Of a stretch of DNA of 64,000 bases, positions 46,943-56,629 are shown piece after piece. Position 1 is the stretch's first letter. Each line of letters opens with the position of its first letter. The position numbers and the translations under genes are program-made. The DNA is from Tetraselmis striata. Its lineage: Eukaryota; Chlorophyta; Chlorodendrophyceae; Chlorodendrales; Chlorodendraceae. The notes under the pieces are model-generated. The model did no database searches, had not been told where the DNA came from, and was given only the letters and a program-made list of their open reading frames with translations. The stretch covers positions 40,250 through 104,249 of the forward strand of contig VCJN01001096.1 of assembly GCA_006384855.1 (NCBI GenBank), read 5' to 3'.

Positions 46943-47284
46943 GAGACAGAAATCCTGAAGCCTCAAAGGTGTAGCACGTGGGGTGGGTGGCAGAATCCCG
47001 CATGCATCCAACCGCCTCTGTGGCATTGAAGCACGAGGCAGTGTGACGCAGTGATGGTGACTCTTATCGAGGGTCGGTCCATATTGTTTGCTGGTGGCTA
47101 TTAGTAGTTAAAATGCTATGTAGTACTCCTAAAATACAATTTGTGGTCAGCACGCCACAACGGCAGTGCAGCCAACACGGCGGCAGGTCCGTTGCGCCGG
47201 CCACAGCAGCCTGAAAAATGTCGTTTGGTTCTTGCTGGGGAGCGCATCCAACCCTGAAACCGTATGGATGGATCTCGTGGCTGT

Positions 47285-48502
47285 CTACTCCATCATGGGC
47301 TGCATATCCCCGCTGGATATGCGCATTGCGCCTGTTCGCAGCCCGTTGTGGGCAGCTCTCAAGGGATGCCCGGGAGCCCCGCTGCCTGCGAGCTTCAGCC
47401 AGGGGTGGTTCAGGGCCTCTCGTGCGCTCAGCCGCTTGCCGACATCAACGGTCAGCAGCCTGCCCACCAGGTCTTTTGCGGCGTCCGTGACCTCGTCCCA
47501 GACGGGGTCGTCGATGTCGTACAGGCCCTTCTTGATCTTGTCAAAGAGGGCCACGTCGTTGTCATCGTCAAACGGGGAGTACCCGGACAGCAGGATGAAC
47601 AGGATGACGCCCACGCTCCACATGTCCACAGCGGGGGTGTACTCCTCCACCGTCACGCCCACTGACAAAATCTCCGGAGCGACGTACTGTGGCGAGCCGC
47701 ACATGGTTTTCAGCAACGAATCTGGCTCCATGAGCTTGGCAAGCCCGAAGTCCGCGATCTTGACAGGCGAGTCATCCCGGTCGTTCTCCAGGATAAGGTT
47801 TTCGAGCTTGAGGTCGCGGTGCACAATCCCCCGTGAGTGCAGATACGCCACGCCCTCCAGGATCTGCGTGATCATCTGCGCCGCCAGCTGCTCCGTGTAG
47901 TTGCCCTTCTCAGTGATGCGGTCCAGAAGCTCGCCGCCAGAGAAGAGCTCCATGATGATGTACACATTCAATTCGGTGTAGTGCACCGCGTGCATCCGCA
48001 CGCAGTTGGGGTGGTCCAGCATACACAGAACTTCAACCTCCCTCTCCAAACTGAGGTCCCCCGGCCGATATCGGTCCCTGTCTACCACCTTTATGGCCAC
48101 ATACTGCCCGGTGTGCATGTCAAAGGCCTTCCTAACCACGGCGTAGCCTCCGACGCCAATCTTCTCCCCGAAAGTGTAGCGCTGCTGGAGCTGCTGTATG
48201 GTGACGATCTGGCTGACACCGGACAGGCTGCCCGGAGGAGCACCACGGGAGCAGGCTTCAAGGTTCCCCGGGGCACTATCATCAAGAGCCCCCGCCCGCT
48301 CAGCGCTGTAGCTCTGGAGGCAAGGGTCCATCGCGCCGCTGGAGCTGGGCCCCTCCTGCATGGCGCCCGGGGATATGATTACTGCCCTGGATATATCCGC
48401 TCCACTACGGACGGCTGCGCGGATCGACGGAGCGGTATGAGAAGCGATACTCCGCTCTGACCCCACCGAAACGGGTAACGTCCTCTGCACGAAGGTCAGC
48501 AC
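47285..48502 (-). CDS. CaMK/SnRK-like Ser/Thr protein kinase, intronless
   Basis: A single 405-codon frame. The kinase domain spans residues about 109-370: glycine loop KIGVGGYAVV (third Gly replaced by Ala), Lys138 in YVAIKVV, catalytic Asp230 in HRDLKLENL, DFG at 251-253, GSPQYVAPE at 269-277, WSVGVILFILLSGYSPF, and the HPWL end. This pattern is that of the CAMK group. No EF-hands follow, so it is not a CDPK, and a calmodulin-binding helix is not evident in the short C-terminal tail. The first 100 residues are Ser/Ala-rich and possibly regulatory; M48 or M58 are alternative starts. Lack of introns contrasts with most neighbours. Confidence 0.9.
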   Translation of the reverse strand: MLTFVQRTLPVSVGSERSIASHTAPSIRAAVRSGADISRAVIISPGAMQEGPSSSGAMDPCLQSYSAERAGALDDSAPGNLEACSRGAPPGSLSGVSQIVTIQQLQQRYTFGEKIGVGGYAVVRKAFDMHTGQYVAIKVVDRDRYRPGDLSLEREVEVLCMLDHPNCVRMHAVHYTELNVYIIMELFSGGELLDRITEKGNYTEQLAAQMITQILEGVAYLHSRGIVHRDLKLENLILENDRDDSPVKIADFGLAKLMEPDSLLKTMCGSPQYVAPEILSVGVTVEEYTPAVDMWSVGVILFILLSGYSPFDDDNDVALFDKIKKGLYDIDDPVWDEVTDAAKDLVGRLLTVDVGKRLSAREALNHPWLKLAGSGAPGHPLRAAHNGLRTGAMRISSGDMQPMME

Positions 48503-48612
48503 ATGCCTGGAGCGAGGCGAAAGGATGAGGGCTCCGCTGCTGTCGCTCCCTACGGCTCCGACTGCCTGATAGGGCTTGCAGCACCGCGATCGCGTCTCCC
48601 GCGTTCCGGGGA

Positions 48613-48628
48613 CGGCAGTATATAAGAT
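48613..48628 (-). promoter_or_regulatory. Possible TATA box of the kinase gene
   Basis: Minus strand reads CTAATCTTATATACTG about 110 bases upstream of the kinase ATG at 48502. The site is TATATA-like but not a perfect TATAAA. Confidence 0.35.
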
Positions 48629-48788
48629 TAGCGACTATTGAGTTGGAATTCAGGCCGAAGGAAGATATAAGCGCGTGTCATCAACTACTACGTCAGTCGT
48701 ACAGTTGGCGGTATAAGTACCAGTACTGTCGTACCGACCGCTGCGCTGAACCCGCTAATACTGTACTAAGTACTAATCATCGATCACC

Positions 48789-49310
48789 GAGGACGGGCCA
48801 TATATGGCACTACAGGTATCTGTAGGTGGATTACTGCCCTTTTTATAATTCACACCGGTACCTGCCGGGATCTGATGAGCTTTTAACCGGCCCGGGTAGA
48901 GATACCCGGGTACGTGCCGCGTAATTTCTCAGGTTTCTAGCTAGGCCACGGTGCTATGACTTCGTGCGGCAGGAAGCATGACTGCAGGGCTAAAGCACGG
49001 ACCCAGCAGATCGACAAATGCCGACACCGACACCTGGGACTGTGGAACTCCGAGGACATGCCATATATGGTACCGGTATCTGTAGGCTGCGGTTACTGCC
49101 CTTTCACAATTCACACCGGTACCTGTACCTGCTGGGATCTAATAATGCTGAGCTCTTAACCGGCCCGGGTACAGATACGTGCCGCGTAATTTCTCTCAGG
49201 TTCCCAGCTAGGCCACGGTGCTACGAACTCCGTCAGCCGTGCGGCAGAAAGCATGACGCGACTACCGGGCTTAAGTACGGACCTAGACAAATGCCGACAC
49301 CTACTGGAAC
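48789..49310 (+). repeat. Tandem duplication, period 263 bp, with CArG-like palindromes
   Basis: CCATATATGG occurs at 48798-48807 and 49061-49070, and the following blocks recur at the same offset: AATTCACACCGGTACCTG, AACCGGCCCGGGTA, ACGTGCCGCGTAATTTCTC, CTAGGCCACGGTGCTA and CAAATGCCGACACC. Copies differ by small indels and substitutions. Confidence 0.88.
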
Positions 49311-49489
49311 TCCGTGAGCGTTGCTTCCCCTATCTCCCCCCTATGCAGATGCTAGAAAAACCCTCGGGCTCCCCCGGAACATTGTATATTGAGCCACCCT
49401 ATCTAGGCCTTGCCGAAAGGCCATCTGCAATGCGGGTGCAATGCCGAAAGGCCACTCACCTTGGACAACCCGCGCGCCTAGCGCGTGCA

Positions 49490-50760
49490 TTAATTAATAT
49501 TGTGAGCAGTTGACACATCCGTTCTAGCTTTGTCGATAGTCAATGGCGACTTCCGATCGTCGCATCCTCCGTGTCTGGATATTTCCCTGCTCTCCCCATA
49601 TTTCGCACTCGGTGCCAGCTCGGGCGGACCGGACATGAACGACGTGCGGACACGCGAAACACGTCCAAAAACTGTGACCTCTTTCAATGTAATGTGTGCA
49701 GTGCGGTCATCGTCGTACCAAAAACCCTGAGCCTCGTGGTGTTCGTTCAGAACGGCACCCCAATCGTACGACGAAATGTCGACGTGTAGGTAACCAGTTT
49801 CGACGGGGCGGTTAATGGGGCGGCCGTTGTGTTGGGTGGGCACGCCCACCCACCATTGCAGATCACGTTCGAGCTGGCGGGTGAGCTTGACGCGCCCGGA
49901 CCAAGAGTCGCGCGTCTTGAGCACATCATGCAGCTCAGGGAGGTAGAAACGGGCAGGGGTGATGTCCAAGTAGAGAACTGACATTTGCCCGCGAGAGCGG
50001 CCAACTCGCGAGCAGGCAACCACCTGCGATTGCGTTTTGCTCGTTGGATTAGGCGTTTTGCCGCTCGAACAATGCCAGCGAGTTTCTCATCGGGCGCACG
50101 AAGAGTAGACGACCCCGATGTGTCAATTTCTAACCCCAGGTGCACAAGCTTCTCGGCGGGCTCCCACACGCCCTTGTTGGGGTTGCGCAATAGACCAAAT
50201 CCCGAGAGGTGGCGTTTAATGTAGTCGCGTTGCCAAATGGCCTCAGCCTGAGTCCGAGCTAGAAACAGGAAATCGTCCATGTAGGGCAACATGCATGCGT
50301 AGGCCAAATCGGCGCTGGGAATCGGTGTGCCGTCTGCTTCAAGCGGATTACAACGCAATGCCCTAGTGAGGACGTTGGTGAATTGGCAGAAGTAGTAGGG
50401 GGGCAAAGACCAGCCCATGGGAAGGCCAGCCACTCGGTACAAAGTGCCGGCGGTAATTGACAATGAAAAAGTCCATGTCCTCAGGGGCGATTCCAACCGC
50501 GTAAAACCCATCATGCATGTCCATCCGCAACATGTAGTCCCCAAGGCGCGCCAGATTGCGCAAATGCGAAAGCGTCTCGAACGAAAGATCGCGCGTCTCG
50601 CAATAACGGTAAAGGGGGCGAAGGTCAATGATGAGCCTCCATTTGTTGGTTCTAGGTTTAGGAACCAAGAACAGCCGGGACACCCATTTTGCCATGCCCC
50701 AACGGCCGGGAAGCGAGCCAGTTCACCGTCCAATATAACTCAACTTGGGCCGGAGTAGCA
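49490..50760 (-). pseudogene. Decayed DIRS-type reverse transcriptase/RNase H
   Basis: Conserved blocks appear in order in three different frames: KWRLIIDLRPLYRYCETR and MDMHDGFYAVGIAPEDM (50363-50695), LPMGWSLPPYYFCQFTNVL, PYMDDFLFLARTQAE and LGLEIDTSG (about 50460-49990), then ITPARFYLPELHDVL, RQLERDLQWWVGVPTQHNG, HVDISSYDWGAVL and ITLKEV (RNase H, about 50023-49650). The polymerase motif YMDD is present. MGWS with YxxDD and this RNase H type match DIRS-like elements rather than gypsy or LINEs. At least two frameshifts make the copy non-functional. Confidence 0.82.
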
Positions 50761-50764
50761 TCCC

Positions 50765-51695
50765 TCATTGACATCCCCTGATGAAAAAAAGGTGGGGCAA
50801 GCCCGTCCAAGAAAGGAACGCGTACACCTCCAGAGATCCAGCTGAGAACACTGCGATTCGCACCAGCGGCTTGTTAGTTGCCGACATCACGACGGACGCG
50901 ATGTCGCATAAAGGGACAGTCGGGGTTACAGTAATTGGCGCGATGGATGTCGAGAGCGCTGGGGAGGCGAGCAGAGCGCCATGTCGCTCTGCTGGCCCTC
51001 TCCGCGTCGGCGTCAGGGTCCACGGTGCGCGGTACAGTAGAAGTGCCGCGGCGTGGGAGTAGCCATGTGCCACTAGGCGTTGGCTTAGCCACTGGCACTG
51101 TATTACCACTTTGTACTCGAATTTGTACTAGGCGCTGGCATGCGCCCGAGTCGGAGCGCATCGCGACACCTACGCCGAGTAGGCGGGGCCAGTACGGATC
51201 GAGCCATGCCCACACGGGAGGGGCAGCAAGAGGTTACTGTTGGTCGACACTGGGCGAAGGGCTTGGACCTTGTTCCACTAAATGGGAAAGCGCTGCGGCT
51301 TCGTCCTCTCCGCACGTTGGGCGAGTAATCAGCAGCTCGTTCGCGGGTAGTATTTCGCACATCGCAAGCGGCGCGCGTCCATTAACCACACAAACCCTTA
51401 TGGGTTTCTCGCTCCCAAGGGGGGGGGGGGGGGGGGTGCCGAAAGGCTTTCGCTCACCGCACATGGTACGATAGCGGACGACCGGCACCCTGCGCGGCAA
51501 CACTGCCGCGACTTGCGCTCGATGGAGCGTGCCACAGCAAAGGAGAGTGACCGGTCCGTCCGCCGTGATGGCAGGTGGTGGCCCTGGCCGGCCCCCGCAA
51601 TCATGCGCACGCACACGCGCGCCAGGGCTATTTCGTACATGTAGAGAAACAACATAAACTAGTTCAGAACAGTACGGGCCGAAAACGGGTTGCAT
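50765..51695 (-). pseudogene. Upstream part of the DIRS-type element, frame-broken
   Basis: Minus-strand open stretches at 51695-51234, 51215-50874 and 51109-50765 adjoin the RT remnant. One contains RVQSGNTVPVAKPTPSGTWL and a CNPDCPFMRH segment with two Cys and one His. They may be remnants of Gag or the region between Gag and RT; no motif is decisive. A poly(G) run at 51419-51436 interrupts. Confidence 0.3.
51419..51436 (+). repeat. Poly(G) run, 18 bases
   Basis: Homopolymer inside the DIRS-related region. Confidence 0.95.
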
Positions 51696-52009
51696 TGCAG
51701 TAATTCAAACTTAGCCAAATCACCTAGGATAAGATTGGGAGAGGTAGGGGCACTAGATATGATGCGTATGACGGTTGTTCCGGCCGTCGTATGCCACACG
51801 CACGCACCGGCATATCCGTATACCCCACCGCCATCGGAGGTCACACCCCACACACGGCCCCCTCACCACCACTTATCCCCACGCCTCCGCGTCGCATGGA
51901 TATGCGCGCGCCATGCCACAAGGCAAGAGGCGAGCTGCGTCAATTACTCAAGGCCGAGAAAACAGCAGTCACGCTCGGAACGACAGCGACATGCCGGATG
52001 CCCCGTTAC

Positions 52010-52560
52010 GGCCCGTTGTCGCGTGCCTGGGCCGCGTAAGCGACCGGGACACATGATGCAGTGACGGCCCGTTCGCGCCGACCATATGCGTGCGCAGTCC
52101 GCGGAAGCCACCGGGCACAGGATGCAGTGACGGCCCGCTGGCGCCGACCAGCTGCGTGTGCAGGCCGCGGAGGCGGCCGGGGCGCATGATGCACGGACTG
52201 CGTGACGGCGCCGACCAGCCGCGTGCCCGGGCCGCGGAAGCGACCATGCACAAGGTGCAGTGATGGCCCGTTGGCGCCGACCAGCTGCGTGCGCCGGCCG
52301 CGGAAGCCATCGGGCACATGGTGCAGTGGCGGCATGATGGCGCCGACCAACTGCGTGTCCGGGGCTGCGAAGGCAATCGAGGCAAAACGTGCAGCGACGG
52401 CCCGTTGACGCCGGCCAGCTGCGTGCCCATGCTGCCGCGGAGGCAACCGGGGGGCACACTGTGCATGGGTGGCATGATGGCGCCGATCAGCGCGGGTGTC
52501 CGGAGGCTGAATATAGTGGTGGCCGGTTAGCGCCGACCATTTGTGTTCTTGGGGCTGCAA
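52010..52560 (-). repeat. 66-bp minisatellite, about eight units
   Basis: The anchor GCGCCGACCA (with variants) occurs at 52075, 52141, 52208, 52274, 52340, 52408, 52480 and 52530, mostly 66-68 apart. Unit content: GACGGCCCGTTGGCGCCGAC, CAGCTGCGTGC, GGCCGCGGAAGC, GGGCACATGATGCAGT. Because the main spacing is a multiple of three, the minus strand stays open in all three frames for 168-194 codons; these frames are probably by-products of the repeat. Confidence 0.88.
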
Positions 52561-52700
52561 CCGGCATGGAGTAGCGTGTTGAAGCCGCATGTCTCACCGG
52601 CGCATGAATCGTTCTTGCCCGGAAATGGCGGTCTTCTTCACCGGCGAGCCGAAGGCCGGCGGCATGGGGGAGCATCTTGTGTCGCGAGGCGTGAAGAGCG

Positions 52701-52723
52701 CCCCCCCCCCCCCCCCCCCCCCC
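52701..52723 (+). repeat. Poly(C) run, 23 bases
   Basis: Homopolymer about 140 bases right of the minisatellite. Confidence 0.95.
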
Positions 52724-53305
52724 GAAATCAGTCGAACGGTTGTCCGTGTGGGACAACACTGGTTGTCGGCGCGAAGAACCGGCGCACGGTGCCCTCGCTC
52801 TGGACGATCGTCGACCGCTTCCCGGCCATCGAGACACGCCCTCGAGCTGGGCACGGGGCGTCACTTTTGAGAGGCTTGTAAACTGAAGACCTTTCATATC
52901 ACGAAGGCACGAGCGAGCTCTGTCGCGACCCCATGGTGGGTGCGCCGTGACAAAGGAAGTTGGGGATATACACGCCCCCGCCCGGTGCTTTAAGCACGCG
53001 ACGAAGCAACATCATGTGGGAGCAGCCTTAACCGGAATGGCTGCGTCGGGAACCGCACGCGGGTGGTGTTATATGGGAATACGGTGTTCATGCAGCTCCT
53101 CGAGGCGCTGCGGGGTCGATGCAGCTCCTCGGGCGGTACGGCATTCTAGCACCGGACATATTAGCACCGCCGTATTTGCGCCGCCGCTCACCGCACTGCT
53201 GAGTAGACGACCGGGAAAAGGAAACCCTAACTACTAGTAGTAAACCTAACATACATTCTGATTGCTGGCCCTACTTGGTGGTAGGCTGGTAGCACGTCCT
53301 TTCTT
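52724..53305. other. Intergenic, no gene recognised
   Basis: GC-rich at first, then mixed sequence with CAGCTCCTCG repeated twice near 53090-53130. No coding signature was seen. Confidence 0.45.
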
Positions 53306-54060
53306 TTCCGCCCCCGGGACAGGAGTGGCACCAGTGAAACCCTTGCAGCGTCTCTACGACGGCCGTTTAGGCAGCAATCCATTTACGGAAAGCCCTGGGT
53401 AGGCGACGCTCCGTTATAGTCATCAAGCAAATTGCCGAAGCATTCTGCAAGACTAATTGGAGGCCAGTGACGGAATTTCCAACACTGTTGGATCACCGTC
53501 TAAAACACTGCCATCAAATTACCCGGCACTGACCACGAAAGGTCCGCCCTACCCGTTTGGGCGTCGGCCCATTCGAGTAATGCGAGTTGGGGCAAGCCCC
53601 AACCCGCGGAGCAAAGCATTTCGGGAGTGCGATACATGTGCAACAAAAAAGGCAATGTGAGGGAGGGCCCGACGCCATAGCTGGAAAAATTTCCCATTCC
53701 CAGTAAAATCCAGGGCGCCGTGAAGAAAGGGGGGGGGGCCGCCCAAAATAAAGGCAGTTAAGTAGTCCTCAGGTGTTGACGCAATAACCTGACTACTAAT
53801 AAAATCCCTGAACTCCGGAACTAACAACCCAAAATTATGACGGTGATACCCCCACCGCGGGCACTCCACCAACATATGTTCGATAGTCTCAGATTCACCT
53901 CCGCCACATGCAGGGCAGTGTTCAAGGAACCGCTCAGGCATGGCATGAATCCGGGCCAATCGGCGGGCAGTGGGAAATACTCGGGTGCGTAATTGTATCA
54001 TAATGTGCAACCCGGCCACAACCCCCGCGGGGACACCCACACCGTACTGTTGCAACGGGT
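53306..54060 (-). mobile_element. LINE (non-LTR retrotransposon) 3' portion, copy 4
   Basis: Minus strand carries the end of a LINE ORF (54055-53549), then about 240 bases of 3' UTR ending in the tail GGGCTTTCCGTAAATGGATT through CCCGGGGGCGGAAAAG. This links the short tails at 5708, 16890 and 26951 to a coding LINE. The preceding AGCGTCGCCTACC also matches copy 3 (AGCGTCGCATACC), extending the homology. Confidence 0.8.
53549..54055 (-). CDS. LINE ORF2 C-terminal zinc-finger region, truncated
   Basis: A 168-codon open frame with no upstream RT in the window. It contains RTRVFPTARRLARIHAMPE followed by CPACGGGESETIEHMLVEC, a CX2C..HX4C finger of the type found after the reverse transcriptase in LINE proteins (zf-RVT-like), which helps bind RNA or target DNA. 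A hydrophobic, poorly conserved tail follows. The frame is open to its left end, so the copy is 5'-truncated rather than frameshifted here. Confidence 0.72.
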   Translation of the reverse strand: MQQYGVGVPAGVVAGLHIMIQLRTRVFPTARRLARIHAMPERFLEHCPACGGGESETIEHMLVECPRWGYHRHNFGLLVPEFRDFISSQVIASTPEDYLTAFILGGPPPFLHGALDFTGNGKFFQLWRRALPHIAFFVAHVSHSRNALLRGLGLAPTRITRMGRRPNG

Positions 54061-54159
54061 TTGACGCATAGGACGCCTGGACATATATACCCCAGGTGTT
54101 ATTGCACGTCCTATCGCGGCCCGCTCTCGACTAATCCTTACCACCTAGCGACGATATTT

Positions 54160-54222
54160 ATTACATGTGCTAGACGCAACATTCAAGAAATCCACAGAGA
54201 AATCAAGAAGGAAATCCACTTA
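54160..54222 (-). repeat. Dispersed CTGGATTTCCTT-type tail repeat, copy
   Basis: Minus strand reads AAGTGGATTTCCTTCTTGAT, then GGATTTCTTGAATGTTGCGT and CTAGCACATGTAAT, matching the repeats at 30888, 32987 and 44106. It lies just beyond the 5' end of the truncated LINE. Confidence 0.75.
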
Positions 54223-55245
54223 GCGACCATATCATCCTGAACAATTCATGCTAGTATCATAATCATTTTAATGTGTAAAGTGACCAGGCATCCCTATTAC
54301 ATCTGCGATACAACCAATCCTTATACACTACAGACGCGATTCTCGGCCCCCGGCTCCGCCGGCCTCTGCTGCGCGCCTGCGCGCCACTGTCGTGATTAGC
54401 CCCTTGCGCCCGTCGTCATACATGCCATCAAACCCACGCCGCCGACACAGCTCTGCCGCCATTTCGCAAGTGTCAGGTGTGTCTCCGAACCGCGGAGCAA
54501 AAACACCTTCGTGCCCAAGCCGTTCCGGTTCATTCCCTCCGACGATGGCGTGCTCCACCTTGTCTGCTGCCTCTGGCGCCGTCCTCAAGGACAGCCGGCA
54601 GCAGCCCGCCCGGCCCCTGTCCCGGGCAGCCGGCTCCTACAAGTCCCCTCTGCAAGCGCCGACGGCGGCGAATAGGAGCCGCAAGGGTGAGAATCACCCC
54701 GTTGTGCCCAGCGATATTTATCACACGGGAAGGCTGTTTGCGCAGCTTTTGTTAGCACCGTGTCGAGGACGGCTGCCATCCTACCCTGCAGACCCCCCCC
54801 CCCCCCCTCCCCCCCCGGGTGTTTCAAACGGACAGCGATGCGACTGTTGGTGACAACCGGCAAACACGCACAGTGCTCGAAGGGAGAACGATAGTTTGTG
54901 GTGATAGCTGGTTTTGATCTCAGTGGGGAAGGCGCGTATGATGTGCTGAAGCAGTGGCTGAAACTGGGAGCAATCGGGTATGTATGTGTACGGAGCTACA
55001 GAGCCTCCTTTTAAGGTCACTCGTACAGCTATTTGTTAAGTGTTCATACGTAATTTCTGGAGAATATGATTCGGCGATTCTAAGTCAATTTGGACTGTAT
55101 GAGAAGCCTCGGTAGCACTCCGTCGCAGCTAGTGCTTGCTTCCTCCGCTCAAAGACCAGCTCTAGGTATCAGGCCAACGATCTCAGTGGTCTCCGAATCC
55201 AGGCCAATCCAACAGTGGAGCTCCGCTTAGTGTTTCACAGCAAGC
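54223..55245. other. Intergenic upstream of adenylate kinase
   Basis: Contains an interrupted poly(C) run (54793-54815). A plus-strand frame at 54392-54853 is Ser/Pro/Arg-rich and unconvincing. The sequence just before 55246 probably includes the promoter; no TATA box was identified. Confidence 0.5.
54793..54815 (+). repeat. Poly(C) run interrupted by one T
   Basis: Fifteen C, one T, then about eight C. Confidence 0.9.
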
Positions 55246-56556
55246 ATGAATACCCATCGCCCTGACTCACCCCCTCTGCAGGGCCATCCGTGTCTTTGGC
55301 GTCAACGTTTGTGGCGCGGCGCGCCCAGGCTCAGAGGACAATGTGCAAAGCAAAGGTATCCGTTGTTGATGGGGGTTGGGAAGGGGGGCGCCTGCACAGT
55401 GCGCAATTCTGTTCTGCAGCGATGTTGATTATGGCCTGCTGACCAACATGCAGGTGACCATGGCTGCGGATGGCTTGAAGAAGATCATCATCTCTGGCGC
55501 GCCAGCCTCTGGGAAGGGGACGCAGTGCGAGAAGATCAAGGAGGAGGTGCGGCGGATAGCCTGCGGCGTGTGATCTGTGGAATGTTGTGAACGTTTTCCT
55601 GGTTGGACTCGCTCTTGCGCACAGCCAGTGTAGCACCATGGCATTACCACAATGACATGATGATTCACTCAATGTGCCTCACGTGCGGCGCGCAGTTTGG
55701 CCTCGCGCACATTTCAGCAGGCGACTTGCTGCGCGCCGAGGTTGCCGCTGGCACTGAGGCCGGCATGCGTGCCGAGGGCTTCATGAAGGCTGGGGAGCTG
55801 GTGCCGGATGAGGTCGTCATCACCATGGTGAAGAACCGTCTGGCGGAGGACGATGCCCAGACCAAGGGCTGGCTCCTGGATGGCTACCCTCGGTCAGCCT
55901 CGCAGGCGGCTGCCCTCAAGGAAGCCGGCATTGAGCCCGATGTTTTCCTCCTTCTTGAGGTGCTACTCCTCCACTGACTTTGCAGCATGTCACTGCCAAG
56001 TGGATATCTGTTGTCCTGAGATTGGTCCCGCTCCCCTCTCCCAGGTTCCGGACGAGATCCTGATTGAGCGCGTGGTTGGGCGCCGCATGGATCCCGAGAC
56101 TGGAAAGATCTACCACATGAAGTACTTCCCGCCGCCCGCTGACATTGTGGACCGCCTGACACAGCGCAGCGATGACAACGAGGAGGCGGTGAGTGAACGC
56201 CATTTGCCTCGGCTATCGGATTGTGTTTTAGCTAGTTTTTGAAGCCGTTACATCGGTGACGTCTTTGTTGGACCGGCCTGGTGGCTGCAGGCAAGGAATA
56301 GGCTGGCGACACATGCGCGCAACGTGGATGCCGTCCTTGATAACTACCGTGACATCATGGTGCAGGTACACGAGCCCGCCTTTCTACATGCCTGCATCGG
56401 GATGCTGTGACATGCTGACGCATGGGTCGTGTAGACTGTGAGTACGGGAAACCAAAGCGCAAAAGGTTGATGCTGACAACACCCTTGGAGCGCTTGCAGA
56501 TTGATGGCAACCGGGACAAGGAGGCGGTGTTCAATGACATCATGGCAGCTCTCTGA
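55246..56556 (+). CDS. ADK: Adenylate kinase, long form, probably organelle-targeted
   Basis: Six exons, 55246-55355, 55420-55546, 55696-55959, 56045-56188, 56291-56365 and 56500-56556, close in phase to 258 residues. P-loop GAPASGKGT at residues 63-71, then [33 protein letters not shown] and [20 protein letters not shown] with [13 protein letters not shown], the long lid of the plant and bacterial form, lacking zinc-binding cysteines. It catalyses ATP + AMP = 2 ADP. The first 37 residues are Arg-rich with few acidic residues ([17 protein letters not shown]), resembling an organelle transit peptide. If exon 1 is wrong, translation could start at M44 or M51 in exon 2, giving a cytosolic form. 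Confidence 0.92.
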
Positions 56557-56620
56557 AGTTGTGGTGGTGACGACTGCCTCTGGCCTACAAATTGAGTTAT
56601 TTTGGCGGATCCCAATCCCT

Positions 56621-56625
56621 TGTAA
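56621..56625 (+). terminator. TGTAA polyadenylation signal of the adenylate kinase gene
   Basis: TGTAA 65 bases after the stop, the green-algal poly(A) signal. Confidence 0.5.
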
Positions 56626-56629
56626 ACAA

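Noticed and set aside
51944..52590. Three overlapping long minus-strand ORFs (168-194 codons) as protein genes
   Set aside because: They lie entirely on the 66-bp minisatellite; openness in all three frames follows from the repeat composition and a period divisible by three.
53306..53399. Target-site duplication for LINE copy 4 (GGTAGGC on both sides)
   Set aside because: The shared words are not at the exact element edges and could be chance; only copies 1 and 3 have convincing duplications.
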